Shown piece after piece: positions 30,759 through 32,721 of a stretch of 32,721 nucleotides of DNA; positions within the stretch are counted from its first letter, which is position 1, and each line of letters starts with the position of its first letter. The position numbers and the translations under genes were made by a program. The DNA is from Candidatus Kerfeldbacteria bacterium. Lineage in GTDB: Bacteria; Patescibacteriota; Patescibacteriia; UBA9570; XYC2-FULL-38-9. The stretch lies in the NCBI GenBank assembly GCA_018500015.2, contig JAHBAR020000030.1:1-32721 (forward strand), in the 5' to 3' direction. The notes beneath the pieces are model-generated. The model searched no databases and was not told the origin of the DNA. It saw only the letters and a list, made by a program, of their open reading frames with translations.

Positions 30759-31175
30759 TTATTCACTTTTTTTGGGAGATGTCTGCTGTTCTAGCAGTAA
30801 TTGCTTTTTTTCTATAGCATCTCGAATAGAACCAATGATAGCGTCAACTAGAGCAGCTCTTGATTTCAATTTCGTATCGTTTGGATCCCATCCGAATGCT
30901 TCAAAAACACGATTTCTTACATCAGCTAAAGCTGCTGCATCGTTAGTGCGTATGGCTTGCCGTATTGCATTACGGAGTTCCGGTGTGAGGCGATTTTTAT
31001 GCTCAACTACTTGTTCTTGCAGCAGTCGGCCTGTTGATCTGTCGAATCTTTGGCGTCCGCCTGCTGTATAATCAGATTCTGCACCGCTCTCTATTCCTCG
31101 AGTTCTACCCTTAGCCCAGTCCCAGTCTAAGGAGCGGGCAATCTCAGGGCTTCTAGTATTTCTTCTTTCTGTCAT
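30759..31175 (-). CDS. Hypothetical protein, 138 aa
   Basis: I do not recognise this protein. It is hydrophilic. The first half is Arg/Gly-rich and probably disordered (GRTRGIESGAESDYTAGGRQRF), and the second half is helical (LTPELRNAIRQAIRTNDAAALADVRNRVF, then RAALVDAIIGSIRDAIEKKQLLL). There is no signal peptide or membrane helix. The ATG at 31175 directly abuts a TATACT hexamer (TATACTATG), so either that hexamer is not its -10 or the real start is elsewhere. It converges on the DUF192 gene. Confidence 0.6.
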   Translation of the reverse strand: MTERRNTRSPEIARSLDWDWAKGRTRGIESGAESDYTAGGRQRFDRSTGRLLQEQVVEHKNRLTPELRNAIRQAIRTNDAAALADVRNRVFEAFGWDPNDTKLKSRAALVDAIIGSIRDAIEKKQLLLEQQTSPKKSE

Positions 31176-31219
31176 AGTATACGCATAAGTTGTTTAGCTG
31201 AAAAAAAGTTTAACACCGC

Positions 31220-32050
31220 CTATGTCGTTTCTGACAGCTCAACATCACCATCAACGAGTGATTTTCTGCGCACTAAAAAATCATCAAGTGCTGTTCTCTT
31301 TCCATAAAACTTGCCGCCTTTTCCAAAACTTGGTTCCAACGGTAGGTTAGGACATGGATCGGTTGTGAAGCCGTTTGGAGCACACGGCGCTGTGATGAGT
31401 AGGCCGCCCGGATGTAATAAGCGACATATTGCTTGTGCTGTTTTGAAATCTATTTTTCCGGTCTCTAGAGTTGTGAAGTCGACAAAGTGTGTTGCAGTAA
31501 TGACCGAGACGGGGAATAGTACGCCGCCTTGCTCAACGTATCTATTAATATTCCTGTGCGGGTCTGAGGCGACACCTTGGGTATCTATACTGAGCGCCGT
31601 TCCTCCCAACGAGTCCACTAAACGAGCGAAATTTTCAGTTCGTCCAGATCCCCAGTCATAGAGAGTGAGGCCTCGTAAAGGCTTTAAGCCGATAAGTTCT
31701 GCTTTACTCGTCCCATGTTGCAGCGCTTCATAGAGCAGGGCTCTTGCTCTTCCTCGTGTCGCGAAATGTAACAGTACTTGCAGCGTTCTATTATTGAAGC
31801 TCGAAAACTGAACGTCTGGCCTTCCACGCACTTGGTTGAGTGAAGTGGTTCCTCCGAAATATTTCTCAATGAGCTGATTCGCGTCCTGAGGCTTGTTTAG
31901 TTTTGTACCTGTAGGTGCTTCTGGATCTATGCTTAAAAACGGGTATTGCAAACGCTCTTGAACAGGTGGGAGCTCAAAGGATCTTTCCGGTTTAGGCGCA
32001 AATTCTGGTCTTTCCTGAGTAAACCTAGGATGGCGATCATAACGTAACAT
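31220..32050 (-). CDS. SAM-dependent methyltransferase-like protein, 276 aa
   Basis: The N-terminal 60 residues are Pro/Arg-rich and without a clear fold. From about 125 the pattern of a class I methyltransferase appears: GLTLYDWGSGRTENFARLV (motif I, with DWGSG in place of DxGxG), TALSIDTQG (the acidic end of strand 2), HFVDFTTL, and ICRLLHPGGLLITAP (post-motif typical of the fold). The C-terminus is basic. The substrate is unknown, and the deviating motif I leaves activity uncertain. The start ATG at 32050 has T at -1 and lies 15 nt after a TATACG sequence on the same strand. Confidence 0.6.
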   Translation of the reverse strand: MLRYDRHPRFTQERPEFAPKPERSFELPPVQERLQYPFLSIDPEAPTGTKLNKPQDANQLIEKYFGGTTSLNQVRGRPDVQFSSFNNRTLQVLLHFATRGRARALLYEALQHGTSKAELIGLKPLRGLTLYDWGSGRTENFARLVDSLGGTALSIDTQGVASDPHRNINRYVEQGGVLFPVSVITATHFVDFTTLETGKIDFKTAQAICRLLHPGGLLITAPCAPNGFTTDPCPNLPLEPSFGKGGKFYGKRTALDDFLVRRKSLVDGDVELSETT

Positions 32051-32065
32051 ATGGATATGTTAGCA

Positions 32066-32071
32066 CGTATA
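32066..32071 (-). promoter_or_regulatory. Candidate -10 box of the methyltransferase-like gene
   Basis: The minus strand reads GAGTATACG, with a TATACG hexamer 15 nt before the ATG at 32050. The spacing matches that seen before other genes here. Confidence 0.35.
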
Positions 32072-32147
32072 CTCTAATTTGCTAGTAGCCTACTCTATTC
32101 AGAATTTAAACCCCATCGTACAGGCATTGCGGGAATGGCAACAGGTT

Positions 32148-32720
32148 TTAACCAGTGGATATCTGGTTTTTTCGCCAGTTCTCATCCCAATCTTGAGCAG
32201 CACTAATGTAACAGCCAAATCTTGGTACACCGTCTGACAGGATGGCCAACCGATCTGGTTGAACTGACTGGGCAGTGATGCCGAGAATGATAGCTTGCTG
32301 TTCTATCTGTAATTGCCTTAAGACAGTCAATATGTGTTGAGCAGTTGGTACGAGCGTTTCCTGACTGACTGGTACCGTTTCAACTCTGAGATGGTAACTA
32401 GCCAGCTTCCCTAATGTTTCAGATACGATATCATTTACATCTCTCGGTCGTGGCATGGTGTCTGTATGATGAAGCAGCGCGCGCGATAATGCACCTACCA
32501 TTTGATCCCGTGCTGCTTTTGACCTAAGTATCTCTGCAGCTTCTGGCAACTGTCCAGGTGGAATGGCACCTTGGATTTCAAAACGTGCATCGCCAAGGTC
32601 TACCTGCTTAGTTACTAGCCAATATAAGGGAGCTTTCTCATAAACTGTATACTTATATGTATGAGCCCATTGGCTAGCATTCGGAAATTGTACAGTGCGA
32701 TGTGTGTACAAATTTACGCT
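32148..32720 (-). CDS. Hypothetical protein, probably cut by the window edge
   Basis: I do not recognise this protein. The ORF track begins at a TTG at 32711, but the frame is open to the window edge and no ATG lies near, while almost every other gene here uses ATG. The real start is therefore probably outside the window. The visible 190 residues are soluble-looking, with an aromatic start (WAHTYKYTVYEKAPLYWLV) and helical later parts (AAEILRSKAARDQMVGALSRALL, TVLRQLQIEQQAIIL). No motif points to a function. It lies on the same strand as the methyltransferase-like gene, 97 nt upstream. Confidence 0.55.
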   Translation of the reverse strand, partial: SVNLYTHRTVQFPNASQWAHTYKYTVYEKAPLYWLVTKQVDLGDARFEIQGAIPPGQLPEAAEILRSKAARDQMVGALSRALLHHTDTMPRPRDVNDIVSETLGKLASYHLRVETVPVSQETLVPTAQHILTVLRQLQIEQQAIILGITAQSVQPDRLAILSDGVPRFGCYISAAQDWDENWRKNQISTG

Positions 32721-32721
32721 G

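Noticed and set aside
32096-32147. GGTTTTAACC and GGCATTGCGGGAATGGC as a terminator for the minus-strand gene ending at 32148.
   Set aside because: Both stems are short or imperfect and no T-run follows on the minus strand.

Overview
The window looks like a chromosomal segment of a Patescibacteria (CPR) bacterium. This is inferred from gene content, because no 16S rRNA is present. The evidence is as follows. The S10/spc ribosomal operon runs rpsE directly into rplO with no rpmD (L30), a known CPR trait. S14 is the short zinc type. The genes are compact and many encode proteins I cannot assign. Almost no gene has a Shine-Dalgarno sequence. TGA is used as a normal stop (sigma factor, rplW and others), which argues against the TGA-recoding Gracilibacteria/Absconditabacteria.

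Layout. 1-466: a tRNA-Ser(GCU) with its terminator on the minus strand, and otherwise no supported gene. 467-5984: two unknown proteins, a SIMPL-domain protein with a clear terminator, and a large RND-family transporter. 6051-9329: a protein with a degenerate RelA/SpoT-like synthetase domain, an ECF-type sigma factor overlapping a membrane protein that may be its partner, and a small secreted His/Met-rich protein. 9385-12125: a three-gene flavin electron-transfer module made of a ferric-reductase-like haem/FAD/NAD membrane protein, an ApbE flavin transferase, and a membrane-anchored FMN-binding protein with a GAT(L)T flavinylation site. 12109-13354: a DUF3592-like protein on the minus strand and a lipoprotein. 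13455-15056: a GC-rich gene for a secreted M23 peptidase with FG-GAP repeats. It is the only gene here with a strong Shine-Dalgarno sequence and looks foreign.

15057-15437 is the longest non-coding stretch. It holds a terminator, two perfect TTATNCACA DnaA boxes, an operator-like inverted repeat beside a TATAAT, a near-consensus sigma70 promoter, and a folded leader. From 15438 to 30741 a continuous plus-strand run reads tuf, rpsJ, rplC-D-W-B, rpsS, rplV, rpsC, rplP, rpmC, rpsQ, rplN, rplX, rplE, rpsN, rpsH, rplF, rplR, rpsE, rplO, secY, adk, map, ruvX, a WecA/MraY-family sugar-phosphate transferase and a DUF192 protein. The usual infA-rpmJ-rpsM-rpsK-rpsD-rpoA-rplQ block does not follow map. 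30759-32721 holds three minus-strand genes: one resembles a SAM methyltransferase, and the others are unrecognised.

The most interesting points are the flavinylation/ferric-reductase module near an ECF sigma factor, the degenerate Rel/Spo-like protein, the near-invariant T before ATG combined with absent Shine-Dalgarno sequences and -10 boxes close to start codons, and the foreign-looking M23 gene. All coordinates, motifs and stems were read by eye. Family names come from motif recognition, not from database searches.
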